From: a virus
Length of the DNA: 35,423 bases
Virus record (IMG/VR): IMGVR_UViG_3300043466_000800
Location: 1 to 35,423 of that record
Reading direction: 5' to 3' (one strand)
Of this stretch, positions 7,720-16,319 are shown piece after piece. A program made the position numbers and the translations under genes. Positions within the stretch are counted from its first letter, which is position 1. Each line of letters starts with the position of its first letter. Under the pieces are notes generated by a model. The model searched no databases and had not been told where the DNA came from. It saw nothing but the letters and a program-made list of their open reading frames with translations.

Positions 7720-7950
7720 ATGAAAACACCAGTGCAACAATTAATAACCGAGCTCAGAGAATTGCATCCCGAATTCTTTGACGTGCATACGGATAAGGGC
7801 AGGCAATTCCTAAACAACTTTCACAAGTACATTGCGATCGAAAAAGAATTGATAGTGCAGACCTACAACGAAGGTGCACTCGATGGCTTGCAGTTAGGGG
7901 AGGAGTTTTACAAAATCACATTTAAGCCATTAGATTATGACACGCGATGA
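7720..7950 (+). CDS. Small protein of unknown function
   Basis: 76 residues, starting 4 bases after the previous stop and overlapping the exonuclease gene by 14 bp. Mostly helical by eye, with no metal-binding or membrane motif. Its place in the tight recombination operon is the only clue. Confidence 0.55.
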   Translation: MKTPVQQLITELRELHPEFFDVHTDKGRQFLNNFHKYIAIEKELIVQTYNEGALDGLQLGEEFYKITFKPLDYDTR

Positions 7951-8527
7951 ATACATCACATATCCAGCCGTAAGTGCAAGCCGCATCAAGCGGTTCTACA
8001 CTGGAGACATTAGCTATGCAAAGGCATCGCTGAACTATGGCAAGGACTTTCACTATTCGCTCCTTGAGTGCGAATACGAAACAATGGGCACGCCAGTGCG
8101 CAACACCTATGATGCAATTCATCAGGTGGAACTGCTTGGCGAGCTCTTCGACAAAAGCGAAAAGGAGCGCATCGTGGTGAGCGAGCTCACAATTGGCGAT
8201 AAGACCGTGCTCGCAAAGGGTGCGATGGACATCTGCTGGGATGAGATGAAGATCATCGCTGATGTGAAGACCACAACAGCAAAGAACCTGCAAGCCTTCG
8301 CAGATGACATGATCAAGCACTTCAACCATGTGCAAGCTGTGTGGTATTCCATGCTGATGGGTTGGGATCCTAAAGACTTCTACTACATCGGCGTGCCTCC
8401 CAAGGTCAAAAAGTCTGGGCAGTTCACGGATCTCTATCTCTACCGGCACAACCAGCAAGAGCTCGACCATGCTTACGAGCTCATCGCTGGATTCCTAAAT
8501 CAATTCGATGGCAATTATGGCAAGTAA
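7937..8527 (+). CDS. PD-(D/E)XK exonuclease (RecE/exonuclease VIII-like)
   Basis: 196 residues. Signs of the RecE/YqaJ-type fold: YPAVSASRIKRF near the start, GKDFHYSLLE (His39, the GxxFHxxLLE block), Asp98 in GAMDICW and the D-x-K pair Asp109/Lys111 in IADVKTT, then a helix with HFNHVQAVWYSMLMG. Such enzymes digest one strand of linear dsDNA to make 3' tails for strand annealing. Together with the SSB-like protein it forms a phage recombination module, although no annealase of the RecT or Erf type is recognised here. It is on the short side for the family but the core motifs are complete. Confidence 0.78.
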   Translation: MTRDEYITYPAVSASRIKRFYTGDISYAKASLNYGKDFHYSLLECEYETMGTPVRNTYDAIHQVELLGELFDKSEKERIVVSELTIGDKTVLAKGAMDICWDEMKIIADVKTTTAKNLQAFADDMIKHFNHVQAVWYSMLMGWDPKDFYYIGVPPKVKKSGQFTDLYLYRHNQQELDHAYELIAGFLNQFDGNYGK

Positions 8528-9134
8528 ATTCTCACAGCTCCAGCTCGACTTCATTGCTGAATACTACCCCAAGACCAAGACTTCAGAAATCGCCAAGATC
8601 ATTGGCGTGTCTGAGTCGTCAATCTACAACATTGCATTCAAGTATGGATTCAAGAAGTCACCTGAATACCTCAGAGAAGTGCATGGCACAAGGGTCAAGG
8701 AAGTTGGCATGAAGTACCGATTCACCAAAGGCCAACAGCCTTGGAACAAAGGCATCAAAGGAAAGAACAACGCACCAGAGCACACGCTATTCAAGAAGGG
8801 CCATGTGCCTGTCAACTACAAGCCAATTGGCTGGACACGCATTGATGTCGAAGGCTATCACTGGACCAAGGTTGAAGAAGGGCTCAACGGCTGGGTGCTG
8901 ACTCATCGTCTTGCCTGGGAGATGGAGCATGGCCCAATCCCGAAAGGCGCAATCATCCGCTTCAAAGATGGCAACAAGCTCAACTTTGACATCGAGAATC
9001 TATTCATCATCGACACAAAGCAGAACATGGAATTGAACACCATCCACCGCTATCCTGAAGAGATGCAATCCACAATGAAGACAATTTCAAAACTTAAAAA
9101 AATAATCAAGAATCATGGCAAGGAACAAAATTGA
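8508..9134 (+). CDS. HNH endonuclease with N-terminal helix-turn-helix
   Basis: 208 residues. The N-terminus (TKTSEIAKIIGVSESSIYNIAFKYGF, about 20-45) is a helix-turn-helix of the type fused to homing nucleases; next comes a basic linker with FTKGQQPWNKG. The HNH core follows: His133 in LTHRLAWEMEHGPIPKG, then IIRFKDGNKLNFDIENL. The usual His before the DGN turn is replaced by Arg-Phe, as in an HNH subfamily that carries F-K/L-DGN. The gene overlaps the exonuclease gene by 20 bp and sits in the replication block, typical for a homing nuclease. ATG 8517 is an alternative start. Confidence 0.78.
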   Translation: MAIMASKFSQLQLDFIAEYYPKTKTSEIAKIIGVSESSIYNIAFKYGFKKSPEYLREVHGTRVKEVGMKYRFTKGQQPWNKGIKGKNNAPEHTLFKKGHVPVNYKPIGWTRIDVEGYHWTKVEEGLNGWVLTHRLAWEMEHGPIPKGAIIRFKDGNKLNFDIENLFIIDTKQNMELNTIHRYPEEMQSTMKTISKLKKIIKNHGKEQN

Positions 9135-9327
9135 ACACCTAAGGGATCACCTCTTCGAAGTAATCGAAATGCTCAAGGATGGTGACATGGAAATCGACAA
9201 GGCGAAGGCCATCACTGATGTGGCCCAGACCATAATAAACTCAGCAAAGGTTGAGGTTGACTTCATCAAGACCGTGCATGGCAACGGCTCGGACTTTATA
9301 CCAATGGATAAAAGACTTGAGGCATGA
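9115..9327 (+). CDS. Small helical protein of unknown function
   Basis: 70 residues, overlapping the HNH gene by 20 bp and the helicase gene by 4 bp (ATGA). It is charged and helical, with KAITDVAQTIINSAKVEVDF in the middle, resembling small phage proteins often seen beside replication genes. No enzymatic motif. Confidence 0.6.
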   Translation: MARNKIEHLRDHLFEVIEMLKDGDMEIDKAKAITDVAQTIINSAKVEVDFIKTVHGNGSDFIPMDKRLEA

Positions 9328-10841
9328 CCCTTCGCCCCTACCAGGAACGATTCATCAACAACATCGCTGCGAGTCTGCGCACTCACCGCAAGGTGGTTGC
9401 GCAGCTCGCAACTGGTGGCGGCAAAACCGTGTGCTTTTCTGCGATTTGCGACCGCTTCACAGCACGCAACAGCAAGGACATCCTAATCCTTGTGCATCGC
9501 GAAGAACTGCTCGCACAGGCCACGAAAGCCATCAAGCTACGCACACAAGCCGTGACCGCCGGCATCAAGTCGATTCCGCATGCTCGCGTTTATGTGGCAA
9601 TGGTTGAGACGGCATACAAGCGGCTCGACAAGTTCACCAACATCGGGCTGGTCATTGTCGATGAATGCCACATCGGCAACTTCACAAAGGTAATCGAGCA
9701 CTTCACGGACAGCTACATCATCGGCTTCACAGCAACGCCATTGGCAGCTCGCAAGACCAATCCCTTGAAGAACTACTTCGATGACATCGTGTGCGGCATC
9801 GACATCCCTGACCTCATCGAACAAGGCTACCTTTGCCAAGAACTTACCTACTCAGCAAAGTCAATTGTGGACCGAGCAAGGCTGAAGATGAAAGCTGGCG
9901 ACTTCGATACGGCACAGATGGCAGCGGCCTACAAGAATCCAAAGTACATCGACACAACAATCAATGCCTACAAGAAGCACTCACTCGGCCAAAAAACAAT
10001 TATCTTTAATTGCAATGTTGAGCACTCGATGGCAGTCAATGCCGCATTCCAAGCAGCAGGCTTCAACTCTCGACATCTCGATGCTGACTCGCCTGATCGG
10101 GCTGAGGTGCTCGAATGGTTCGCCAACACACCCGATGCAATCCTCAACAACATCGGAATCGCAACAACAGGATTCGACCAGCCCGACATCGAGACCGTAA
10201 TCGTAAACAAGGCCACAGCATCAATGCCTCTTTGGCTTCAGATGTGCGGACGTGGAGCAAGGCCGCATCCGGTGAAGCTCGCATTCACCATCATCGATCT
10301 TGGTGGCAACTGCGAAACACATGGACTCTGGTCATCACCTCGCAATTGGGAGCGAATCTTCCACAATCCAAAAAAGCCAGGCGAAGGAGTTGCTCCGGTT
10401 AAGTCATGCCCTGAATGCGAAGCAAGGCATCACACAGCAAAGAAGGTTTGCGATGCAATTCCAACAGGGGAATTATTCCCTTGCGGATATATCTTCCCAC
10501 CAATCGTGGTTAAAGATGAAGGCATTGATGAATTCATCCAAATAGGTCGCAGGATTGATGTAAAAAAACTCATTGAAGCACACGCTCATAATCAGCAGTA
10601 CCGGTCTCTTTATGTGCTGGTTGAGAAAGTATTCACCTCAGCATTGGGAGTGCTCAAAGAAATTAATGAATCACACATGCCCATAATTCAGAAAAAAATT
10701 CATGAACTTGCAAGGCTCTGGTGCCACGAGCACAATAAACGATTCGATGCTTGGCACAGGGACCTCATAGACAATAAACTTAAAACACTTCTAAATGATC
10801 ATCTCACAGTACGACAGCATCTACAACACCAAGGACACTGA
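9324..10841 (+). CDS. Superfamily 2 DEAD/DECH-box helicase
   Basis: 505 residues. Helicase motifs are intact: Q-like start LRPYQERFI, motif I LATGGGKT (28-35), motif II VDECH (112-116), motif III FTATP (135-139), motif VI QMCGRGAR (306-313). After the two RecA-like domains there is a possible zinc site (CPECEARHHTAKKVC) and a helical C-terminal region. It would unwind DNA at the fork or during recombination using ATP. The last 47 bp overlap the primase-helicase start. Confidence 0.9.
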   Translation: MTLRPYQERFINNIAASLRTHRKVVAQLATGGGKTVCFSAICDRFTARNSKDILILVHREELLAQATKAIKLRTQAVTAGIKSIPHARVYVAMVETAYKRLDKFTNIGLVIVDECHIGNFTKVIEHFTDSYIIGFTATPLAARKTNPLKNYFDDIVCGIDIPDLIEQGYLCQELTYSAKSIVDRARLKMKAGDFDTAQMAAAYKNPKYIDTTINAYKKHSLGQKTIIFNCNVEHSMAVNAAFQAAGFNSRHLDADSPDRAEVLEWFANTPDAILNNIGIATTGFDQPDIETVIVNKATASMPLWLQMCGRGARPHPVKLAFTIIDLGGNCETHGLWSSPRNWERIFHNPKKPGEGVAPVKSCPECEARHHTAKKVCDAIPTGELFPCGYIFPPIVVKDEGIDEFIQIGRRIDVKKLIEAHAHNQQYRSLYVLVEKVFTSALGVLKEINESHMPIIQKKIHELARLWCHEHNKRFDAWHRDLIDNKLKTLLNDHLTVRQHLQHQGH

Positions 10842-12918
10842 CATCGAGCTCGCAGCCTTCATCGAAGGCGTGCGCACCGGAAAGTGGCAAGACATCGTCC
10901 TCCAAGTCAGAGCAACAGCCGACAAGGACGAACGCGATAAAAAGAAAAAATCAGCTCCACTGGTAACAGTCAGCGGATCATTCTCGGCCCGAAAGGATGA
11001 AGCCATTCGAGCACACTCTGGCTTCATTGCAATCGATATCGACAACATCGAGAACCCTGAAGAGACCAAGAAGCTAATCGCAGCCGATGCCTACATCTAT
11101 GCCGCATTCACATCCATCAGCGGACACGGCCTTTGCCTGATCATCCGCATCGATGGCACACGCCATCTCGATGCTTTCAACGGCATCGCTTCCTATCTCT
11201 ACAATGAGTACCAGCTCATCGTGGACCAATCCGGCAAAAACGTCTCCAGAGCGCGCTTCATATCCTACGACCCTTGGATAATTATCAACACCAAGGCTGT
11301 GCTATTCAAGAAGTATCTACCCAAAAAGAAGGAGCAGAAGCTTGCAAGAGTTGCGGTTATAAAGACCGACTTCGATGCCATGATTGCAGCGATGGACCGC
11401 AAAGGACTCAACCTCTGCGAAGATTATTCCGACTGGATCCAAATCGCTTATGCACTTGTGTCTGAATTTGGCGAAGGTGGTCGTGACTACTTTCACACAT
11501 TGTCCTCACACTCATCAAAGTACAACTCCGATGACTGCAATGCGCAGTACACAGCATGCTTGAAGAACCACAGCGAATCCAAAGGCAAAAGGTCAACCAT
11601 TGCCACCCTATACTACCACGCCAAGAAGAACGGCATCGAGACCTATTCCGAGCAAAGCAAGGCCATTCTCAGGGCCGCAAGCTCGCAGCGTGCCGCTGGA
11701 CTTTCGCCTGAAGCCATCGTGCGAAGCCTCGAAGTTTCAGGCATCAGCCCAGAGGAAAGCACGAAAGTTGTCAATGAGATAGTAGCAAAGGATATTAAAT
11801 TCAAATCGGAGAACGTAAGTGCTGATATTGCGGCATTTATAAACACTTACGACCTCAAAAAAAATGTAGTTACTCGCAAGATTGAACTCAACGGAAGGGC
11901 CATCGATGACAGTGATCTCAACTCGATATTCTTGGATTCAAAAGCAATCTTTAAGGAATCAACAAAAGACCTTGTCACCGCGATAATTTTCTCAAATCGC
12001 ATTCAGACATACAACCCGTTGCATGAATTCTTTGAAGAAGAACTGCATACCGATGACCTTTGCCCAAACCTAACGCACCTGCTCAACAGCGTTGTGACTG
12101 ACACGCCAAACGCGCACAAGTGGATCACCAAGTGGCTTATCTCTGCCGTGGCATCAGCCTATGGAAATCACTCGCCTCTGGTGCTTATCTTTTGCGGTCA
12201 AAAGCAAGGCACCGGAAAGACGCATTGGTTCCGCTATCTTCTGCCAAAGCGATTGCGCTACCTCTACGCCGAGTCGAAGATGGATGGCGGCAAAGATGAC
12301 GAAATCCTGATGTGCCTCAAGTGGTTCATCATGGATGACGAGTACGGTGGTAAGTCCAAGAAGGAAGAGAAGCGGCTCAAGGAACTAACATCGAAGGAAT
12401 TCATAAACGTGCGCGAGCCATACGGCCGCGTGTCTATGGACCTCAGAAGGCTTGCCGTGTTCTGCGGAACATCGAACGAAACGCAGATACTCAACGATCC
12501 AACTGGTAACCGCAGGCAGCTACCCATCAACATTATTGACATCAACAAAGATGAGTACAACAAGTGCGACAAGGAAGGCTTATGGCGTGAGCTCTATGCC
12601 ATGTACATCAACAATTGGGATTACACCGTGCTGCATGAAGATATACAAGAGCTGAATGAATCGACCAATACCTTCAAGCACTCAACACCTGAAGAGGACT
12701 TGATACACAAGAAGCTTCAGCCTGGCAATTCTTCATCCTATGGCGAGTGGATGTCGCTCACTGACATTCAGCAATATCTGATGATTGAAACCAAGTTCAA
12801 CTACCTCAACATCCAGCGCATTGGCTCGATACTTAGCAGCCTTGGCTTTGAGAAAGATCGCAGGTCAAGAGGCAGCTCGAAGGTGACAATGTACTTTGTA
12901 ACCAAGAATCCCATGTAA
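10795..12918 (+). CDS. Primase-helicase (BT4734/VirE_N-type N-domain + VirE/VapE-type ATPase)
   Basis: 707 residues. The N-domain contains GFIAIDIDN (about 76-84), the metal-binding strand of BT4734-like/VirE_N primase-type domains common in Bacteroidota mobile elements, and SGHGLCLIIRIDG, the second catalytic strand. A PriCT-like helical part follows (about 195-280, EDYSDWIQIAYAL). The C-terminal half is a VirE/VapE ATPase: Walker A GQKQGTGKT (468-476), Walker B WFIMDDE (to 516), sensor FCGTSNE and NRRQLPI. It is probably the phage replicative primase-helicase. The gene ends at the border of the origin-like region. Confidence 0.87.
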   Translation: MIISQYDSIYNTKDTDIELAAFIEGVRTGKWQDIVLQVRATADKDERDKKKKSAPLVTVSGSFSARKDEAIRAHSGFIAIDIDNIENPEETKKLIAADAYIYAAFTSISGHGLCLIIRIDGTRHLDAFNGIASYLYNEYQLIVDQSGKNVSRARFISYDPWIIINTKAVLFKKYLPKKKEQKLARVAVIKTDFDAMIAAMDRKGLNLCEDYSDWIQIAYALVSEFGEGGRDYFHTLSSHSSKYNSDDCNAQYTACLKNHSESKGKRSTIATLYYHAKKNGIETYSEQSKAILRAASSQRAAGLSPEAIVRSLEVSGISPEESTKVVNEIVAKDIKFKSENVSADIAAFINTYDLKKNVVTRKIELNGRAIDDSDLNSIFLDSKAIFKESTKDLVTAIIFSNRIQTYNPLHEFFEEELHTDDLCPNLTHLLNSVVTDTPNAHKWITKWLISAVASAYGNHSPLVLIFCGQKQGTGKTHWFRYLLPKRLRYLYAESKMDGGKDDEILMCLKWFIMDDEYGGKSKKEEKRLKELTSKEFINVREPYGRVSMDLRRLAVFCGTSNETQILNDPTGNRRQLPINIIDINKDEYNKCDKEGLWRELYAMYINNWDYTVLHEDIQELNESTNTFKHSTPEEDLIHKKLQPGNSSSYGEWMSLTDIQQYLMIETKFNYLNIQRIGSILSSLGFEKDRRSRGSSKVTMYFVTKNPM

Positions 12919-12930
12919 TCGGACAACCTT

Positions 12931-12958
12931 GGACAACTTACTAAAAAGCAAGTTGTCC
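12931..12958. repeat. Perfect 9-bp inverted repeat (iterons 2 and 3)
   Basis: GGACAACTT (12931-12939) and AAGTTGTCC (12950-12958) face each other across 10 bases. The stem could form a hairpin in RNA or ssDNA; no T-run follows, so a protein-binding site is more likely than a terminator. Confidence 0.7.
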
Positions 12959-12995
12959 GCTCGAAAGCCCATATTTAACAACTCTTTCAGCCATA

Positions 12996-13113
<118 letters not shown>

Positions 13114-13198
13114 TTCGCTGAATTGCTTGGCATCATTGGGATTGAAGGATGTTTTTTGTAATTTTAAGGCATGTCCAAATTTGTAAGTTGTCCTGTCC

Positions 13199-13525
13199 AT
13201 GAGCGAAGTAAAAACACAATCGAAGGCATTCACAAACCTATGGAATGCGCGTCCTGACTTGCGAGGAAGGATATTTGCCATCAATAACAACAGCCCAAAC
13301 GGAATCAAGGGCGCAATGAACAAAGCTATGGGTGTTGTGCCTGGAGTGGCCGACATGTGCTTCCTAAGACCTGAAGGCAGAACTTGTTGGATCGAATGGA
13401 AGACAGAGACTGGCAGGCAGTCGGAGGACCAGAAGCGATTCCAAAAGCTTTGCCTATCGCTTGGCCATGATTATGTGATCGTAAGATCGGAAGAGGAATT
13501 CTTGAAGGTTATCAATCATGACTAA
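13199..13525 (+). CDS. VRR-NUC domain nuclease
   Basis: 108 residues, the usual size of stand-alone phage VRR-NUC proteins. The catalytic pattern is visible: GVADMCFL with Asp52, then CWIEWKTETGRQSEDQKRF with Glu66, Lys68 and Gln78. This PD-(D/E)XK subfamily cuts branched DNA such as Holliday junctions. A phage copy would resolve replication or recombination intermediates before packaging. First gene after the origin-like region; the sixth iteron ends 5 bases before its ATG, so it may be regulated through that site. Confidence 0.85.
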   Translation: MSEVKTQSKAFTNLWNARPDLRGRIFAINNNSPNGIKGAMNKAMGVVPGVADMCFLRPEGRTCWIEWKTETGRQSEDQKRFQKLCLSLGHDYVIVRSEEEFLKVINHD

Positions 13526-13754
13526 TTACGAAAAAATCATTCACTACATGACCGAGAAGCTTCCAGACGAAGCAACGCTTGTGAATGGGCCGACAACTTA
13601 CACCTCAACCACAAGAGCTCACCAAGCACTTGCGAGATACCTTATGGCCACGAATAAGCATGCACCTGTGCATCGGACTTATATGCTCAAGGCATTCAAT
13701 TGGCTTGTGCTTCTGAAAAAAAAGAACATTCAATTGCATAACACAATCAAATAA
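13518..13754 (+). CDS. Small basic protein of unknown function
   Basis: 78 residues, overlapping the VRR-NUC gene by 8 bp. Helical and basic toward the C-terminus, with no known motif. Probably part of the same late-replication operon. Confidence 0.55.
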   Translation: MTNYEKIIHYMTEKLPDEATLVNGPTTYTSTTRAHQALARYLMATNKHAPVHRTYMLKAFNWLVLLKKKNIQLHNTIK

Positions 13755-13758
13755 TAAA

Positions 13759-13766
13759 TACATTTG
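13759..13766 (+). promoter_or_regulatory. Promoter -7 box (TACATTTG) before the gene at 13772
   Basis: TACATTTG fits TAnnTTTG and is followed by GCACAGAT, the same extension seen at the tail-tube promoter (23916-23930). A TTG lies about 21 bp upstream. The ATG is only 5 bases after the box, so the transcript is nearly leaderless. Confidence 0.5.
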
Positions 13767-13771
13767 CACAG

Positions 13772-13966
13772 ATGGAACAGCAAAAAAAAGGCAGAGGAGG
13801 CAAGCGCATAGGCGCAGGCCGCACTCATAAGTATGGCGAGCCGACCATAAACATCACATTCAGAGTGCCGATTTCAAGCAAGGAAGCAATAAGAAAACTT
13901 GTGAACGGTTATCTTGACAGCCTTGTGACTCCAAAAAAGATTCATGAACCTGAAGGCGGTTGTTAA
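13772..13966 (+). CDS. Small basic DNA-binding candidate
   Basis: 64 residues. It begins with a basic, Gly-rich patch (KGRGGKRIGAGRTHKYGEP) followed by INITFRVPISSKEAIRKLVNGYL, a beta-strand plus helices that resembles a ribbon-helix-helix half. Similar K-R-x-G-A-G-R proteins are frequent phage and mobile-element regulators. It has its own promoter and may be a transcriptional regulator; the fold is inferred. Confidence 0.55.
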   Translation: MEQQKKGRGGKRIGAGRTHKYGEPTINITFRVPISSKEAIRKLVNGYLDSLVTPKKIHEPEGGC

Positions 13967-14010
13967 ACTTTGGCACGATAAATGCATTACACATTCAAAA
14001 CATACACAAC

Positions 14011-14181
14011 ATGATGACACTTGAAGAAATTAACCAAATCTCAGAAAGGCTCCTAAGAGAGTTTGAATTTTTGAAATCAAACAACAATGATGAAGATGAA
14101 GAGCATGATGAATGCTACGAAAAGGATTCCATTGACTTAGATTGCGAACGCTATCATGCCAAGAAAGATGACGGATTTTAA
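14011..14181 (+). CDS. Small acidic protein
   Basis: 56 residues from the ATG at 14011 (a second ATG follows at once). The frame opens earlier with a TTG at 13960, but the ATG after an A-rich leader is preferred. The first half is helical (TLEEINQISERLLREFEFL), then a highly acidic stretch (NNDEDEEHDECYEKDSIDLD). Small acidic phage proteins are sometimes DNA mimics or host-enzyme inhibitors; nothing here proves it. Confidence 0.5.
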   Translation: MMTLEEINQISERLLREFEFLKSNNNDEDEEHDECYEKDSIDLDCERYHAKKDDGF

Positions 14182-14569
14182 TTCTATGCAGACAACGCGC
14201 CGGCTCAGAGCTGGCGTGTTTGTCGATTCGAAGTACATGCAAGACCATTGCTTCTTTGGATACCTAACACATCCAGGCCTTGAGTATGACATCGCCATCG
14301 CCATCAATATCGATGAGATCCACAAGTTCTCGAAGATCAATAAGCTTGTCCTTGATAAGCATGCCGGAATCGATTACAGGTTTGGAGTCCTGATATCCAC
14401 TGAAGACAAGAACGGCGTTGAGGGCTTTACTTTCAAAGCATTCATTGAAGGCAAGCTTCACGACATGTTCATTTATCACTCGCAGTATAAAGAGATTGTC
14501 TTCAGAGGCCATGCGGTAAACATCGACCACGAAGGCGAGATATTTGAAAGATTACTAAATATTAACTAA
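14156..14569 (+). CDS. Unknown protein, about 130 residues
   Basis: The longest frame gives 137 residues from ATG 14156, overlapping the previous gene by 26 bp; ATG 14168 and ATG 14186 (just after the previous stop) are equally possible. Mixed alpha/beta, no membrane segment, no recognised motif. It ends beside the promoter at 14543-14574. Confidence 0.55.
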   Translation: MPRKMTDFNSMQTTRRLRAGVFVDSKYMQDHCFFGYLTHPGLEYDIAIAINIDEIHKFSKINKLVLDKHAGIDYRFGVLISTEDKNGVEGFTFKAFIEGKLHDMFIYHSQYKEIVFRGHAVNIDHEGEIFERLLNIN

Positions 14570-14574
14570 TTTTG
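14543..14574 (+). promoter_or_regulatory. Promoter upstream of the packaging genes
   Basis: -33 element TTTG at 14543-14546 and -7 box TAATTTTG at 14567-14574, 20 bp apart: one of the best matches to the Bacteroidota promoter in the window. The next ATG is at 14579, so the late packaging transcript is nearly leaderless. Confidence 0.65.
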
Positions 14575-14578
14575 TAGT

Positions 14579-14719
14579 ATGCCACTATTCCAAGGCGATA
14601 GCCAAACCGTCATCAGCATGAACATCCGCAAGCTAATTGGCGAAGGATATTCACCTCAGCAAGCTGCTGCAATCGCACTGGCAGAGGCTGAGAAATACAG
14701 ATCAAAGCGCGCAAAGTAA
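14579..14719 (+). CDS. Small conserved phage protein upstream of terminase
   Basis: 46 residues with the pattern G-x-S-Q-x-V-I-S-x-N-I and YSPQQAAAIALAEAE, which I recognise as a recurrent small phage protein with a KQA-VAIAL helix. It sits directly after a strong promoter and 17 bases before the terminase small subunit candidate. It is probably helical; its role is unknown. No stop interrupts it, and its match to a known pattern supports coding. Confidence 0.65.
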   Translation: MPLFQGDSQTVISMNIRKLIGEGYSPQQAAAIALAEAEKYRSKRAK

Positions 14720-14736
14720 ACAACGACAAAACAGCG

Positions 14737-15045
14737 ATGCCAAAGCCGGAAAACATAGAGCCGCATAAGTTCAAGAAAGGGCAGACAGGCAACCCTAATG
14801 GGAGACCGCGTAAGCTGCCAGAACTCAGCAAGCTAATGGCTGACATCTTAGGTGATGAGAAGAACGGATTGAGCACAGCGGAGCGCATCCTTAAGGCGAT
14901 TGAGGCCAAGGCATTGCGTGGCGATATCAAGGCGGCAGAGATGTTGCTCGATCGCGGCTACGGCAAGCCGAAGCAAACGACCGACACCAACATCACAAGC
15001 ACTGAGCCCTTGGTGATCATTCGCACGGAGCCAAAGAGTGAATGA
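14737..15045 (+). CDS. Terminase small subunit candidate (DUF5681-type)
   Basis: 102 residues. The N-terminus, HKFKKGQTGNPNGRPRKLPEL, is the hallmark of DUF5681 proteins, which are often coded right before the large terminase. A helical region follows (ERILKAIEAKALRGDIKAAEMLLDRGYGKPKQ). It would recognise the packaging site and recruit TerL. Its stop overlaps the TerL start by 4 bp (ATGA). Confidence 0.7.
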   Translation: MPKPENIEPHKFKKGQTGNPNGRPRKLPELSKLMADILGDEKNGLSTAERILKAIEAKALRGDIKAAEMLLDRGYGKPKQTTDTNITSTEPLVIIRTEPKSE

Positions 15046-16319
15046 GCTACCGGCTAACCGAAACACAAACGATTGCATTTGACCAGGCGATAAGCGGCGA
15101 GAAGCGCGTGATCGTTTTCGGGGGCGCGATTCGAGGCGGCAAAACGTACTGGCTTTTGCTTACCATCAGTCATCTGGCATTGCACTATGCAGGCAGCCGC
15201 TGGGTGATTATCCGCAAGAGCCTGCCGGATCTTAAGCGCACAACCTTTCCAAGCTTCACGGGATTGCTTAGTGATGGGCTGAATGCCCACATCAGAAGCT
15301 GGAACAGGGATACGAATGTGGTGACATTCAACAACGGCAGCGAGCTGATCTTCATGGCTGAGAGCTTTGACGAAGACAAGGACCTCAACCGCTTTCGCGG
15401 CTTGGAGATCAATGGTGCCGGATTGGATGAGGTGAACGAGCTGCAAGAGCCTACCTTCTACAAGGTGCAGGAGCGCATCGGCAGTTGGAACAAGGCGCAT
15501 GGCAAGCCTCCGATTGTTTGCTTGGCCACTTGCAACCCAGCCAACAACTGGGTGAAGTCAATCATCTACGAGCGGTACAAGGATGGCACGCTGCCAGACC
15601 GCTGGAGCTTCATACCTTCCAAGATCACTGACAACCCATACATCCCTGCCGAGTACCTGGAGTCACTTCGCGAGCTTCCGCCTGTGCAGTACGCACGATT
15701 CGTGGAGGGCGATTGGGATGTCATGGATGACGTGGCCAATCCGTTCCTGTATGAGTGGGCTGATGAGAAGCACATCGATGACAGCGTGCAGCTGAACAGC
15801 AACATGCCGGTGCACATCAGCGTTGACTTCAACATCAATCCGCTTTGTGCCTTGGTCATCCAGCACGTTGGCAGGGGCGCAGTGATTGTGGACGAGATCA
15901 AAATCGAGAAGGGCAGCGTGGATGCGTTCTGCGATGCGGTGCTTGCCTTGGGCGTTCCGATGGGCCTCATCAGGATCACTGGCGATGCGATGGGCAAGGG
16001 AGGCACGGTGCAGCAGCGTGACAACTCAAGTGCGTACACGCAGATCAAGCGAAGGCTTGGCATGAGCGACAGCCAGTTCTTGATTCCAGCCAATCCAACG
16101 CACTACAACAGCCGCATCGATTGCAATGCTGCGCTGCGCAAGCTCGACATCAGGGCCAACAGCAAGCGGTGCAAGGGCTTCGTGTTCGATGCGAAGCAAG
16201 TGCAGTGCGATGCCAATGGCAGCATCATCAAGAGCAACAGAAAAAACTTGAGCGAGCGTGCTGACTTTCTCGATTGTTTCCGTTACTTTGTAAACGCAAT
16301 TCTAAAGCGATACTTATGA
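15042..16319 (+). CDS. terL: Terminase large subunit
   Basis: 425 residues, the normal size. ATPase domain: Walker A GGAIRGGKT (27-35), Walker B with Asp129-Glu130 in GAGLDEVNE, coupling motif CLATCNPAN. Nuclease domain of RNase H fold: Asp262 in ISVDFNINP, Asp315 in ITGDAMG, and Asp408/Asp411 in RADFLDCFRYF. It pumps DNA into the prohead and cuts the concatemer. The fully intact active sites support a functional phage. Confidence 0.95.
   Translation: MSYRLTETQTIAFDQAISGEKRVIVFGGAIRGGKTYWLLLTISHLALHYAGSRWVIIRKSLPDLKRTTFPSFTGLLSDGLNAHIRSWNRDTNVVTFNNGSELIFMAESFDEDKDLNRFRGLEINGAGLDEVNELQEPTFYKVQERIGSWNKAHGKPPIVCLATCNPANNWVKSIIYERYKDGTLPDRWSFIPSKITDNPYIPAEYLESLRELPPVQYARFVEGDWDVMDDVANPFLYEWADEKHIDDSVQLNSNMPVHISVDFNINPLCALVIQHVGRGAVIVDEIKIEKGSVDAFCDAVLALGVPMGLIRITGDAMGKGGTVQQRDNSSAYTQIKRRLGMSDSQFLIPANPTHYNSRIDCNAALRKLDIRANSKRCKGFVFDAKQVQCDANGSIIKSNRKNLSERADFLDCFRYFVNAILKRYL

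Noticed and set aside
7922-8470. A 182-codon minus-strand frame
   Set aside because: It mirrors the exonuclease gene, which has clear catalytic motifs; no minus-strand promoter or neighbouring genes support it.
13960-14010. TTG start for the small acidic gene
   Set aside because: The ATG pair at 14011 follows a typical A-rich leader; the upstream codons overlap the previous stop region and look like leader.
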